Both the position numbers and the translations under genes were made by a program. Positions 9,035 through 21,010 of a DNA stretch of 64,000 nt are shown piece by piece; the first letter of the stretch is position 1; every line of letters begins with the position of its first letter. The DNA is from Rhodopseudomonas sp. GTDB taxonomy: Bacteria; Pseudomonadota; Alphaproteobacteria; Rhizobiales; Xanthobacteraceae. The notes under the pieces were generated by a model, which did not search any database, had not been told where the DNA came from, and saw only the letters and a program-made list of their open reading frames with translations. The stretch is from positions 62,001 through 126,000 of the forward strand of contig NZ_JACABA010000001.1 in assembly GCF_013377015.1 (NCBI RefSeq), in the 5' to 3' direction.

Positions 9035-9982
9035 ATGCCGGCAGTGGCGCGCGTCGATCCGAAAACGATTTTCTCCACGGAGGAATGGGCTCGGCTGACC
9101 AGCCGCAGTTCCGCACGCGGCATCTGGCTGGTGGTGCATGCCTGGGGCACCATCGCGGCGGCGATCGCGCTGGTGACGCTGTGGCCGAATCCACTGACCT
9201 GGCTGGTCGCCGTGATGATCGTCGGCACCAGGCAGCTCGGCCTGGCGATCCTGATGCACGAAGCCGCCCATGGCGGGCTACATCGCAACCAGGCGATCAA
9301 CGAATGGATCTGACAATGGCTGTGCGCGGTGCCGGTCGGCGCCGACCTGGCCAGCTATCGCTCCTATCATCTACAGCATCACAAATTCACCCAGCAGCCG
9401 GAAGACCCTGACCTGTCATTGTCGGCGCCGTTTCCGATCAGCAAGGACAGCTTCACCCGCAAAGCGATCCGCGATCTGACCGGGCAAACCTTCGTCAAGC
9501 AGCGGCTGCCGCAGTTTCTGTCGCTGTTCCAGCGCCAACGCGCCGATGGCGAGGTCTCACACGAGAGTTTCGTCGCCAGCGGCGCCGACAAGATGGCGCG
9601 CTTCCTTGGCTTCAACGTCGCGTTGTTCGCGCTGCTCTGGCTGTGCGGCGCAGGCGTCTGGTTCTTCGCGGTCTGGGTGGTGGCGATGGCCAGCTGGCTA
9701 CCGCTGGTGACGCGGGTGCGCAACATCGCCGAACACGCCTGCACCTCGACCGGCCCCGACCCGTTCAGCCACGCTCGCACCACGCTGGCGTCGCCGCTGG
9801 AGCGCTTGTTAGTCGCGCCGTATTGGGTGAATTATCACGCCGAACATCATTTGTTCATGTACCTGCCATGCTACAATCTGCCGGAGGCGCATCGGCTGCT
9901 GCGCGACAAGGCACTGCTCGCGCGGGTCGAGGTCAGCCCGGGATATCTCGACGTGCTGAGGCTGGCGACGACGCGGCCTTAA
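9035..9982 (+). pseudogene. Fatty acid desaturase interrupted by an in-frame TGA (9311-9313)
   Basis: 9014..9313 (His box HEAAH) and 9329..9982 (HLQHH, HAEHH) are in the same frame, separated by one TGA codon: ...NQAINEWI*QWLCAVPVG... Confidence 0.88.
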
Positions 9983-9989
9983 GAGTGCC

Positions 9990-10117
9990 ATCATTCCTGG
10001 GCGCGAGCAGCAAAGTTGCGCGCGAACTCGGGATCTTGCGGCTGCGACGCAGCGCTACAGGTGCCCAGTGCTGGATTCCGGGCTCGCTCGGCCCGCGGCC
10101 TCGCGCCCGGGAATGAC
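9990..10117. repeat. Repeat family B, diverged copy
   Basis: ATCATTCCTGGGCGCGAGC..GGATTCCGGGCTCGC..GCGCCCGGGAATGAC. Confidence 0.65.
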
Positions 10118-10151
10118 ACTGGAAGGCGATGGTGCGGAACGAGCCTGCCTA

Positions 10152-11174
10152 CTACACCGGCCTCAAGATCACCCGGTCGCGCGAGGAGTCGGCGACCCCC
10201 AGATAGGCCGCCTTGGCCTGCTGCAGCGGATAGACCGCCGCCGGATTGATCGGGAACGGCCTGAGGTGACCGTCGGCAAAACCCGGCCCCAATTCGCGCA
10301 GCACATCGCCGGTGGCGACTGACGAGAACGCCAGCGTGTCGATACCGACATAGGTGTGCTGGCCGCGATAGAATTCGAGAATGTTGAATTGCACGATGCG
10401 GTCGACCGCCGCGATCAGGATCTGGCGGCCGCGCAGCGCCAGCGATTTGTGCGCGGCCTGGAAATACGGATCGCCGACGGTGTTGAACACGATGTCGGCG
10501 CCCTTGCCGTCGGTCAGCTCGCGCACGCGCGCTGCGACGTCGATCGCGGAGGCGTCGATCACATCGACAGCCGCGCTGGCATGGCCCGCATAGGGTTCGT
10601 TCTTGCGCACCACCCCGATCACCCGCGCGCCGCGCCAGGTCGCGATCTGCGTCGCTGCTTGGCCGACCTTGCCGTTGACGCCCATCACCAGCACCACCTC
10701 ACCCGGCACCGGCATCCCGGCGCGTCGCAGCCCTTCGGTCGCGGTGACGAACGGCACGCCAATTCCGGCGGCCTCCTCCCACGATATTCCGGCCGGCTTC
10801 TCCACCAACGCTCCCGCTTCCACGACCAGATGGCTGGCGTGGGTGCCGTCGCGCCGAATCCCGAGATCGCCGGAGGAGCCGAACACGTCGCGGCCGATCC
10901 ACGCGGCGGGGCCGTCGATCACGCGGCCCGCAAAGTCGCGGCCCGGCGTGCGCGGAAACACCGCATAGGGCATCAGCCCGGTGGCGGCCTTGACGTCGGA
11001 TGGGTTCACCGCAGCCGCCCTCACCTCGATCAGCACGTCGCCGGCGCAGCCGCGCTTCAGCGTCAGTCGCTCGATCGCGGGCGCGAGCGACGCCGCATCG
11101 GCGGCCTTTTCGCGCAGTCGCACGCAGCGTGCCGCGACCGACATCGCCGGGCCGAAACTCTCGGAAACACTCAT
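10152..11174 (-). CDS. NADPH:quinone reductase / zinc-binding-type alcohol dehydrogenase family protein
   Basis: MDR-family protein: PGRDFAGRVIDG, VMGVNGKVGQAATQIA nucleotide-binding region. Confidence 0.85.
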   Translation of the reverse strand: MSVSESFGPAMSVAARCVRLREKAADAASLAPAIERLTLKRGCAGDVLIEVRAAAVNPSDVKAATGLMPYAVFPRTPGRDFAGRVIDGPAAWIGRDVFGSSGDLGIRRDGTHASHLVVEAGALVEKPAGISWEEAAGIGVPFVTATEGLRRAGMPVPGEVVLVMGVNGKVGQAATQIATWRGARVIGVVRKNEPYAGHASAAVDVIDASAIDVAARVRELTDGKGADIVFNTVGDPYFQAAHKSLALRGRQILIAAVDRIVQFNILEFYRGQHTYVGIDTLAFSSVATGDVLRELGPGFADGHLRPFPINPAAVYPLQQAKAAYLGVADSSRDRVILRPV

Positions 11175-11249
11175 GCGTAACCACCTTCAGAAACAATCTG
11201 CGCCGCGAGCGCGGCGCGGTCGCCTTCTGCCAGATTTCGCGAACCGAAG

Positions 11250-13286
<2,037 letters not shown>

Positions 13287-13373
13287 CGATCCCTCCCGTT
13301 TCTCTTGTTGCGGTCGCGAGGCGGGATTTGACGCCAGCTTCGGCCGTTGACACGATGGTCGCTTCGGCTAATA

Positions 13374-13395
13374 ATTGACTGACCGATCGTTCAAT
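13374..13395. promoter_or_regulatory. Putative paa operator, ATTGACTGACCGATCGTTCAAT
   Basis: 22-bp imperfect palindrome in the paaZ/paaG divergent promoter; same outer arms and length as the paaA/tetR site. Confidence 0.55.
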
Positions 13396-13439
13396 TCAAG
13401 AGGCTTTCGAAAGCCCGAGCGTCAGCCAGGGAGAAAAAC

Positions 13440-14225
13440 GTGGACGAAGTCCTGATCGACGATCGGGGGGCATGGCGCGTGATCACGCTGAATCGTCCCG
13501 ACCGGCTGAATTCCTTCAACGAGGCGATGCATCGTGCGCTGGCCTTCGCGCTCGACGCCGCCGCCGATCCGGCCTGCCGCGCCGTGCTGCTCACCGGTGC
13601 GGGGCGCGGCTTCTGCGCCGGGCAGGATCTCGCCGACGTCACGGTGTCCGATGGCGCTGTGCCCGACCTCGGCGTCACCATCGAGACATTCTACAATCCG
13701 CTGATCCGTCGCATCCGCGCACTGCGAAAGCCGGTGGTCTGCGCGGTCAACGGCATCGCCGCCGGCGCCGGCGCCAATATCGCGCTCAGCTGCGACATCG
13801 TGCTGGCGGCGCGCTCGGCAAAGTTCATTCAATCGTTCGCCAAGATCGGCCTGGTGCCGGATTCCGGCGGCACCTGGTTCCTGCCGCGGCTGATCGGCGA
13901 CGCCCGCGCCACGGCGCTGGCGATGCTGGCGGAGCCGATCACCGCCGACACCGCCGAGCAATGGGGCCTGATCTGGCGCGCGGTCGACGACAATCGGCTG
14001 ATCAACGAGGCCGAAGCCCTCACCCACCGACTGGCCGAGCAGCCGACGCAAGGCTTGGCGCTGATCAAGCAGGCGTTGGCGCAATCCGCCAGCAACACAC
14101 TCGACGCCCAGCTCGACCTCGAGCGCGATCTGCAACGGCAGGCCGGGCGCACGCCGGACTATGCCGAAGGCGTTGACGCCTTCATCGCCAAGCGGGCGCC
14201 GAAATTTTCCGGGAGGCCGGGTTGA
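13440..14225 (+). CDS. paaG: 2-(1,2-epoxy-1,2-dihydrophenyl)acetyl-CoA isomerase
   Basis: Crotonase fold motifs LLTGAGRGFCAGQDL, GIAAGAGANIALSCDIV; GTG start; paa context. Confidence 0.9.
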   Translation: MDEVLIDDRGAWRVITLNRPDRLNSFNEAMHRALAFALDAAADPACRAVLLTGAGRGFCAGQDLADVTVSDGAVPDLGVTIETFYNPLIRRIRALRKPVVCAVNGIAAGAGANIALSCDIVLAARSAKFIQSFAKIGLVPDSGGTWFLPRLIGDARATALAMLAEPITADTAEQWGLIWRAVDDNRLINEAEALTHRLAEQPTQGLALIKQALAQSASNTLDAQLDLERDLQRQAGRTPDYAEGVDAFIAKRAPKFSGRPG

Positions 14226-14671
14226 ACGTGAAGGCACCCTTGTCGCCGGATGATCTGGCGCGCGCCTGCGCCGAGGTGATGTGGCAGGACGACTACGCCA
14301 GCAAGGGTCTCGGCATGGAGATCGTCGAGGTCAAGGCGGGCGAAGCCACGCTGGCGATGACCATCACCACCGACATGGTCAACGGCCATGGCATCGCCCA
14401 TGGCGGCTTCATCTTCACGCTGGCGGATTCGGCGTTCGCCTATGCGTGCAATTCCTACAATGAGCGCACCGTCGCCGCCCACGGCAACATCACCTTCATC
14501 CGCCCGAGCAAGCTCGGCGCCAGGCTGATCGCCACCGCGAAGGAGATCTCGCGCAGCGGACGATCCGGCATCTACGACATTCGCGTCACCGCGGGCGGCG
14601 TCACCATCGCCGAATTGCGCGGCCATTCCCGCTCGATCGGCGGCACGCTGGTGCCGCCGCAGCCCACCTAA
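14222..14671 (+). CDS. paaI: Hydroxyphenylacetyl-CoA thioesterase PaaI
   Basis: Hotdog thioesterase motif NGHGIAHGGFIFTLADSAFAYA; TTG start overlapping paaG stop. Confidence 0.9.
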   Translation: MNVKAPLSPDDLARACAEVMWQDDYASKGLGMEIVEVKAGEATLAMTITTDMVNGHGIAHGGFIFTLADSAFAYACNSYNERTVAAHGNITFIRPSKLGARLIATAKEISRSGRSGIYDIRVTAGGVTIAELRGHSRSIGGTLVPPQPT

Positions 14672-14694
14672 GCACCTGACACAGGACGAGCACG

Positions 14695-16029
14695 ATGGCC
14701 TCAGGCAATCCGCAAATCAGGACACCGGGCGGCTACACCGCGCTGCTGGACGATGCCGAGCGCGCCTCGCGCGACGAGATCGTGGCGTTGCAGACCAAGC
14801 GCCTGGCCTGGACGCTGCAGCACGCCTACGACAACGTCGCGCATTACAAAGCCGCGTTCGACGCCAGGGGCGTCCACCCGTCCGATTTCCGCCAGCTCTC
14901 GGACCTGGCGAAATTCCCGTTCACGCTGAAGACCGACCTGCGCGACAACTACCCCTTCGGGCTGTTCGCGGTGCCGCGCGACCAGGTGGTGCGGGTCCAC
15001 GCCTCATCCGGCACCACCGGCAAGCCGATCGTGGTCGGCTATACAGCGGCCGACATCGAGATGTGGGCGACCGTGATGGCGCGCTCGATCCGCGCCGCCG
15101 GCGGCCGCAGCGGCATGATCATGCACAACGCCTATGGCTACGGGCTGTTCACCGGCGGGCTCGGCGCGCATTACGGCGCGGAGAAACTCGGCTGCACCGT
15201 GGTCCCGGTGTCCGGCGGCATGACCGAGCGCCAGGTGCAGCTGATCAATGATTTCAAGCCCGATATCATCACCGTGACGCCGAGCTACATGCTCGTCATC
15301 CTCGATGAATTCAAACGCCAGGGCCTTGACCCGCGAAAATCGTCGCTGAAATTCGGCATCTTCGGAGCCGAGCCCTGGACCAACGCGATGCGCGCGGAAA
15401 TCGAGCAGGCGTTCGACCTCGACGCCACCGACATCTATGGCCTGTCCGAAGTGATCGGCCCCGGCGTCTCGCAGGAATGCATCGAGACCAAGGATGGGCT
15501 GCATGTCTGGGAAGATCACTTCCTGCCCGAGGTGATCGATCCCGACAGCGGCGAGGTGCTGCCCGACGGCGCCAAGGGCGAGTTGGTATTCACCTCGCTG
15601 ACCAAGCAAGCGTTTCCGATCATTCGCTACCGCACCCGCGATCTGACGCGGCTGCTGCCGGGCACGGCGCGGCCCGGAATGCGGCGGATGGAAAAGATCA
15701 CCGGCCGTTCCGACGACATGATCATCCTGCGCGGCGTCAACGTATTCCCGACCCAGATCGAGGAAGTGCTGCTCGGCACCGACTGGTGCGGCGGACATTT
15801 CGTCATCGAGCTGACGCGCACGGGACGGATGGACGAAATGACCGTGCTGGCCGAGGCGCGGCCGGAAAGCTGGGACGGCGCCGGGATGCAGCCGCACGCC
15901 GAGCGGGTCGCGACCTATATCAAGAACACCATCGGCATCACCGCGCAAATCAAAGTGGTAGCGCCCGACACGCTGGAACGCTCGCTCGGCAAGGCGCGGC
16001 GGGTGTTCGACAAGCGGCCGAGGGAGTGA
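14695..16029 (+). CDS. paaK: Phenylacetate-CoA ligase
   Basis: SSGTTGKPIVVGYT AMP-binding motif, YGLSEVIGPGVSQEC. Confidence 0.93.
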   Translation: MASGNPQIRTPGGYTALLDDAERASRDEIVALQTKRLAWTLQHAYDNVAHYKAAFDARGVHPSDFRQLSDLAKFPFTLKTDLRDNYPFGLFAVPRDQVVRVHASSGTTGKPIVVGYTAADIEMWATVMARSIRAAGGRSGMIMHNAYGYGLFTGGLGAHYGAEKLGCTVVPVSGGMTERQVQLINDFKPDIITVTPSYMLVILDEFKRQGLDPRKSSLKFGIFGAEPWTNAMRAEIEQAFDLDATDIYGLSEVIGPGVSQECIETKDGLHVWEDHFLPEVIDPDSGEVLPDGAKGELVFTSLTKQAFPIIRYRTRDLTRLLPGTARPGMRRMEKITGRSDDMIILRGVNVFPTQIEEVLLGTDWCGGHFVIELTRTGRMDEMTVLAEARPESWDGAGMQPHAERVATYIKNTIGITAQIKVVAPDTLERSLGKARRVFDKRPRE

Positions 16030-16077
16030 GCGGCACCAAGAATATCGTTCGGTCGAAGTGCTCGACTAACTAACAAT

Positions 16078-16235
16078 CGTCATTCCGGGGCGCGAGCACT
16101 TGCGAGCGAGCCCGGAATCCATACACCGCAGTGTCACCTGCTGGCACGTCGCCCAACTCATTCCCGCCAGGGATTATGGATGCCGGACCTGCGCTCCTGC
16201 CGGCTTCGCCGTCTGAAGCGCATTCCGGAATGACG
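16078..16235. repeat. Repeat family B
   Basis: CGTCATTCCGGGGCGCGAGC..GAGCCCGGAATCCATA..TATGGATGCCGGACCTGCG..CATTCCGGAATGACG. Confidence 0.75.
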
Positions 16236-16283
16236 AACTTGAGTTCAGTGCGCACGCGAAGAGCGTGACTGTCTCACAGATGC

Positions 16284-17372
16284 TCACAGGTGATCGTAAT
16301 CCACCACCACCTTGTCCGTCACCGGCCGGGCCTGGCAGGTCAGGATGAATCCCGCTTGCAGTTCCCACGGCTCAAGCGAGTAGTTCAGCTCCATCTTGGC
16401 CTCGCCTTCGACCAGCTTGGCCCGGCAGGTGCTGCACATGCCGCCCTTGCAGGCGAATGGTAGGTCCATGCCGGCGCGCAATGCGGCGTCGAGAATCGAT
16501 TCGCCTTCCGCCACCGGCACTTCGCGGCGCTTGCCGTCGATGGTCAGCGAGGCAATCGCCTTCGGCGGCGCGCCGGGGACGATCGGCGCCTTCGGCCGCG
16601 GCTTGCCGCCGAGGCCCGAGACAAAGCGTTCGACATGGATGCGCTCCTCGGCAATGCCGAGTTCGCGGCAGGTCGCCTCGACCTCGTCGCTCATCCCGGT
16701 CGGCCCGCAGATGAAGACGTGGTCGACGGTCGCCGCCGGCACCATCGCGCGCAGCAGCAGCCTCACCTTGTCGCCATCGAGCCTTCCTTGCATGATCGGA
16801 ACGTCCTGCTCCTCCTGCGAGATCACGTGGAACACCGAGAGCCGCTGCATGTAGCGGTCCTTGAGATCTTCAAGCGCGTCGCGAAACAGGATGCGGTCGG
16901 TGGAGCGGTTGCCGTAGAACAGAAAGAACCGGCTGTCCGGCTCGCGCGCCAGCACGCCCTTGATCAGTGACAGGATCGGGGTGATGCCGCTTCCAGCGGC
17001 GAAGCCGACATAGATGCAGGCCTCGCCCGGCGTATGCGCTGCGCCGAACCGGCCGGTCGGCGTCATCACATCGATTTCGTCGCCGACCTTCAGCTCTTCG
17101 GTGGCCCACACCGAGAACGCTCCGCCGTCGACCTTCTTCACCGCGATCCGCAACTCGCCATCGTCGGGGCCGGAACAGATCGAATAGGAGCGCCGCACCT
17201 CCTCGCCATCCATCGTGGTCCGCAGCGTCAGGTACTGCCCCGGCGCGAAGCAGTAGGCCTCGGCGAGCTCGGGCGGAATCGCGAACGACAGCGAGATCGC
17301 GTCGCTGGCCTCACGGCGCAGGTCGCTGATGGTAAGCCGGTGGAAACGCGGAATCGATGCGGAGATGTTCAT
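16284..17372 (-). CDS. paaE: Phenylacetyl-CoA epoxidase subunit PaaE (FNR-type reductase with C-terminal 2Fe-2S ferredoxin domain)
   Basis: RRSYSICSG FAD motif; CKGGMCSTCRAKLVEG...C 2Fe-2S motif. ATG at 17372 preferred over ORF start 17495. Confidence 0.92.
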   Translation of the reverse strand: MNISASIPRFHRLTISDLRREASDAISLSFAIPPELAEAYCFAPGQYLTLRTTMDGEEVRRSYSICSGPDDGELRIAVKKVDGGAFSVWATEELKVGDEIDVMTPTGRFGAAHTPGEACIYVGFAAGSGITPILSLIKGVLAREPDSRFFLFYGNRSTDRILFRDALEDLKDRYMQRLSVFHVISQEEQDVPIMQGRLDGDKVRLLLRAMVPAATVDHVFICGPTGMSDEVEATCRELGIAEERIHVERFVSGLGGKPRPKAPIVPGAPPKAIASLTIDGKRREVPVAEGESILDAALRAGMDLPFACKGGMCSTCRAKLVEGEAKMELNYSLEPWELQAGFILTCQARPVTDKVVVDYDHL

Positions 17373-17374
17373 GA

Positions 17375-17878
17375 TCAATGACACTTGAAGTAGTCGAACG
17401 GCTCGCGACAGCTCTTGCAACGCCACAGCGCCTTGCACGATGTCGAGCCAAACTCGGACAGCACCTCGGTATCGACCGAGCCGCATTGCGGGCACGCCAC
17501 CTTTTGCGCGCCGAACAGCGCGCGGCGGCCGGATGCAGGAAGCGGCGGGGCGATACCGTAGGCTTTCAGCTTCTGCCGCCCCTCTTCGCTCATCCAGTCG
17601 GTGGTCCAGGCCGGCGCCAGCACGGTGCGGACGTCGGCGTCGGGAATGCCCACGCGCTCGAGCGCCAGTTCGATTTCCAGCGTGATCATGGTCATCGCCG
17701 GGCAGCCGGAATAGGTCGGCGTGATCGCGACCTCGACCCGACCGTCTTTCACCGAGACTTCGCGTAGCACGCCGAGATCGGCGATGCTGAGCACCGGAAT
17801 TTCCGGATCGACCACGGTCGCGGCGGCATCCCAGGCACGTTGCCGCAATTCACTATCGGTGAGCGCGAGTGTCACCAT
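17375..17878 (-). CDS. paaD: Phenylacetyl-CoA epoxidase subunit PaaD
   Basis: DUF59-like VVDPEIPVLSIADLGVLREV and C-terminal CPQCGS...C zinc ribbon; ATGGTGA overlap with paaC. Confidence 0.92.
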   Translation of the reverse strand: MVTLALTDSELRQRAWDAAATVVDPEIPVLSIADLGVLREVSVKDGRVEVAITPTYSGCPAMTMITLEIELALERVGIPDADVRTVLAPAWTTDWMSEEGRQKLKAYGIAPPLPASGRRALFGAQKVACPQCGSVDTEVLSEFGSTSCKALWRCKSCREPFDYFKCH

Positions 17879-18648
17879 GTCAGCCCCGGGAACGCCCGCT
17901 GGGTGTACTGCAATTCGGCGAGCAGATGGCCGAGATGTTCGCTGTGGCGGCCGCCGCGGCCGCCCTGCTGCATCCATGGGTTGGTGGGCTGCGTCAGCGT
18001 CGCCTCGGTGAGAACAGCCGAAACGGTCGACTGCCATTGCTCGCGCAAGCTTGCGGGATCGATCGCGATGCCGGCATCGATCAACCCGCGCTCGCCGGCG
18101 TCGGCTTCGAACATCTCGCCGGTGAAGGCCCACAGGTGCTCGATCGCCTCCTGCGCGCGGCGATGGCTCTCAGCGGTGCCGTCGCCGAGCCGGATGATCC
18201 ATTCCGAGGAATGTCGCAGGTGATAGGCGCTTTCCTTCTCCGACTTCGCCGCGATCGCCGCCAGCGTCGGATCGGATGAATTCATCATCGCGCGCCAGTA
18301 CGGATCTGCGAACGCCGAGTAGAACAATTGCCGCACCATGGTGCGGGCGAAATCGCCGTTCGGCTGCTCCAGCAGCAACAGATTGCGATACTGCCGCTCG
18401 TCGCGCAGATAGGCGAGCCGGTCCTCGTCGTTGCCCCGGCCTTCGACCTTGGCGGCGTAGCTGTAGAGTTCGCGCGCCTGGCCGAGCAGGTCGAGCGCGA
18501 TATTGGCGAGCGCCATGTCCTCTTCCAGCATCGGCGCGTGGCCGCACCATTCGGACAGACGATGACCGAGGATCAGCGCATCGTCGGCGCGGCGCAGCGC
18601 GCAGAGAAACAGCGGGTCGTCGCCGATCTGGATCGAAGCAGAGGCCAT
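17872..18648 (-). CDS. paaC: Phenylacetyl-CoA epoxidase subunit PaaC
   Basis: LGHRLSEWCGHAPMLEEDMALANIALDLLGQAR and ESAYHLRHSSEWIIRLGDGT. Confidence 0.93.
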   Translation of the reverse strand: MASASIQIGDDPLFLCALRRADDALILGHRLSEWCGHAPMLEEDMALANIALDLLGQARELYSYAAKVEGRGNDEDRLAYLRDERQYRNLLLLEQPNGDFARTMVRQLFYSAFADPYWRAMMNSSDPTLAAIAAKSEKESAYHLRHSSEWIIRLGDGTAESHRRAQEAIEHLWAFTGEMFEADAGERGLIDAGIAIDPASLREQWQSTVSAVLTEATLTQPTNPWMQQGGRGGRHSEHLGHLLAELQYTQRAFPGLTW

Positions 18649-18696
18649 TTTTGATCAACGTCCTTGTGCGCGATGACAAATTCAGGCGATAGCGGC

Positions 18697-18803
18697 GTCA
18701 TTGCGAGGAGCACTTGCGACGAAGCAATCCAGTCTTCGCCCGTGGCCCTGGATTGCTTCGCTCACCGAGCGGCGTTTTGCGCCACCCGGTGGCTCGCGAT
18801 GAC
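18697..18803. repeat. Repeat family A, copy 2 (between paaB and paaC)
   Basis: GTCATTGCGAGGAG..GAAGCAATCCAG..CTGGATTGCTTCG..GGCTCGCGATGAC. Confidence 0.85.
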
Positions 18804-18812
18804 AACGAATGT

Positions 18813-19100
18813 TCACATGTGTCCGACTTCGTCGGGCACGTCGTAAAAAGTCGGATGCCGGTAGATCTTGGAATCCGCGGGCTCGAACAACATCTCCTTG
18901 TCGGCCGGGTCGGACGCGGTGATCGCGTTCGACGGCACCACCCAGATCGACAGGCCCTCTCCGCGGCGGGTGTAGAGGTCGCGCGCCGCCTGCAACGCCA
19001 GCGTGGCGTCGGGTGCGTGCAGCGAGCCGACGTGCTTGTGCGCAAGCCCGTTGCGGCTGCGAATGAAGACTTCCCACAGCGCCATGTTCGGCGTGCTCAT
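18813..19100 (-). CDS. paaB: Phenylacetyl-CoA epoxidase subunit PaaB
   Basis: WEVFIRSRNGLAHKHVGSLHAPDATLALQAARDLYTRR. Confidence 0.93.
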   Translation of the reverse strand: MSTPNMALWEVFIRSRNGLAHKHVGSLHAPDATLALQAARDLYTRRGEGLSIWVVPSNAITASDPADKEMLFEPADSKIYRHPTFYDVPDEVGHM

Positions 19101-19132
19101 CGTGACCTCCCTGAGGTGTCGTGAAAGCGGCT

Positions 19133-20116
19133 TCAGGCCGCCTGCTTGTTCTTGCGCTTCTCGGCGTAGGCAACGGCTGCCTCGCGCACCCAGGCGCCGT
19201 CGTCATGCGCCTTGCGCCGCGCCGCCAGGCGATCGCGGTTGCAGATGCCATTGCCGGCGATCACCTGATTGAATTCGTCCCAGTCGATGGCGCTGTAGCT
19301 CCAGTGCCCGGTCGTCTCATCCTTGGTCATGCCAGGATCGGGAATGGTCAGGCCTAGATAATGCGCCTGCGGCACCGTGGCATCGACGAATTTCTGCCGC
19401 AGCTCGTCATTGGAGAAGCGCTTGATCTTCCACCGCGTCGAGGCGTCGCTGTGCTGACTGGCGACGTCGGGCGGGCCAAACATCATCAGGCACGGCCACC
19501 ACCAGCGATCCAACGCGTTCTGCGCCATCGCCTTCTGCTCCTCCGAGCCGCGGCACAGCGTCAGCATGATCTCATAGCCCTGGCGCTGGTGAAACGATTC
19601 CTCCTTGCAGACCCGGATCATGGCGCGAGCGTAAGGGCCATAGGAGCAGCGGCACAGCGGGATCTGGTTCATGATCGCGGCGCCATCGACCAGCCAGCCG
19701 ATCGCGCCGATATCCGCCCAGGTCAGGGTCGGGTAGTTGAAGATCGAGGAATACTTGGCCTTGCCCGACAGCATTAGGTCGACCAGCTCCTCGCGCGAGG
19801 AGCCGAGCGTTTCGGCGGCGGCGTAAAGATAGAGGCCGTGGCCGCATTCGTCCTGCACCTTGGCGAGCAAAGCGGCCTTGCGGCGCAGCGACGGCGCGCG
19901 TGTGATCCAGTTACCTTCCGGCAGCATCCCGACGATCTCGGAATGGGCGTGCTGGGAAATCTGCCGGGTCAGCGTCCGACGATAAGCCGCCGGCATCCAG
20001 TCGTTCGGCTCGATCCGCTCCTCGGCGTCGATCCGCGCCTGAAACCGCGCCGCGCGGGTCGCGTCTTCGAGGTTGCGGTCGTCGCCGTCGGAGGTGTTGA
20101 GCGCCTGGGTATACAT
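19133..20116 (-). CDS. paaA: Phenylacetyl-CoA epoxidase catalytic subunit PaaA
   Basis: Diiron-type [20 protein letters not shown] and [14 protein letters not shown] motifs. Confidence 0.94.
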   Translation of the reverse strand: MYTQALNTSDGDDRNLEDATRAARFQARIDAEERIEPNDWMPAAYRRTLTRQISQHAHSEIVGMLPEGNWITRAPSLRRKAALLAKVQDECGHGLYLYAAAETLGSSREELVDLMLSGKAKYSSIFNYPTLTWADIGAIGWLVDGAAIMNQIPLCRCSYGPYARAMIRVCKEESFHQRQGYEIMLTLCRGSEEQKAMAQNALDRWWWPCLMMFGPPDVASQHSDASTRWKIKRFSNDELRQKFVDATVPQAHYLGLTIPDPGMTKDETTGHWSYSAIDWDEFNQVIAGNGICNRDRLAARRKAHDDGAWVREAAVAYAEKRKNKQAA

Positions 20117-20156
20117 GGCCGATCTCCTCGAGCCCGGGACAACGCGACGGAATATA

Positions 20157-20178
20157 ATTGACCAATTGGACGGTCAAT
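20157..20178. promoter_or_regulatory. Putative paa operator, ATTGACCAATTGGACGGTCAAT
   Basis: ATTGACC-N8-GGTCAAT perfect 7-bp arms in the paaA/tetR divergent promoter. Confidence 0.6.
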
Positions 20179-20247
20179 GCAAGTCTCGGAACTGGACACC
20201 ACGCAGCGCGCGTTTGACGCGCTGCGGTACGAAAGGTTGATCGCAGC

Positions 20248-20934
20248 ATGGCGCGAACGCGGGCGAACGACTACGACCAGAAGCGGCTCGGCATTCTCAG
20301 TCGCTCCGCCAAGCTGTTCGCCGAGCACGGCTATACCGGCACCTCGATCACCATGATCGCCGACGCCTGTGGCGTCTCCAAGGCGCTGATGTATCACTAT
20401 TACAGCTCCAAGGACGCGGTGCTGTTCGATCTGCTGGCCGATCACCTGCAACAGCTCGTCGTCGTCGTGGAAGCCGCCGCAACGTCCGAGGGCGACGCCG
20501 AGGCCCGACTGTTCGCAATCTCGGCGGCGTTGCTGGAAGCCTATCGGGGCGCCGACGCCGAGCATCAGGTGCAGATTTCCAGCCTGAAACTGCTGCCGCC
20601 GGCGCAGCAAGAAGTGCTGAAGGCGCTGGAGCGCCGGCTGGTCGACGTGGTGTCGGCCGCGATCGCCGCCGCGATCCCCTCCGCCGCGAGCAAGCCCCAG
20701 CTGTTGAAGCCGCTGACGATGTCGCTGTTCGGCATGCTGAACTGGCACTATCTGTGGTTTCGCGAGGGCAAGGGCCTGACGCGAGAGAGCTACGCGAAGA
20801 TGGTCACCGGGCTGGTGGTCGCCGGCGCCGAACAGGCGATGGCAGCAGTCGAAGAGAGCGCGAAACCCGAACGTCTCAATGCGCGCAAGAAAGCCGACAG
20901 ACCGCGCGCGGCACTGGTTGGGCGAGCCGGCTGA
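20248..20934 (+). CDS. TetR family regulator, probable repressor of the paa genes
   Basis: TetR HTH (YTGTSITMIADACGVSKALMYHYYSSKDAVLFDLL); divergent from paaA. Confidence 0.85.
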   Translation: MARTRANDYDQKRLGILSRSAKLFAEHGYTGTSITMIADACGVSKALMYHYYSSKDAVLFDLLADHLQQLVVVVEAAATSEGDAEARLFAISAALLEAYRGADAEHQVQISSLKLLPPAQQEVLKALERRLVDVVSAAIAAAIPSAASKPQLLKPLTMSLFGMLNWHYLWFREGKGLTRESYAKMVTGLVVAGAEQAMAAVEESAKPERLNARKKADRPRAALVGRAG

Positions 20935-20954
20935 GCGACGCGATCAAACGGCTT

Positions 20955-21005
20955 CGTCATTGCGTCGCTCTGGTTTGCTTCGTCGCAAGTGCTCTTCGCG
21001 ATGAC
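20955..21005. repeat. Repeat family A, copy 3 (shortened)
   Basis: CGTCATTGCG..GGTTTGCTTCGTCGCAAGTGCTCTTCGCGATGAC. Confidence 0.7.
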
Positions 21006-21010
21006 ACCCC

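Noticed and set aside
9311-9313. TGA in the desaturase as a selenocysteine codon
   Set aside because: The position is not near a catalytic Cys/Sec site, no SECIS-like hairpin was evident downstream by eye, and neighbouring residues suggest a Gly in the ancestral protein.
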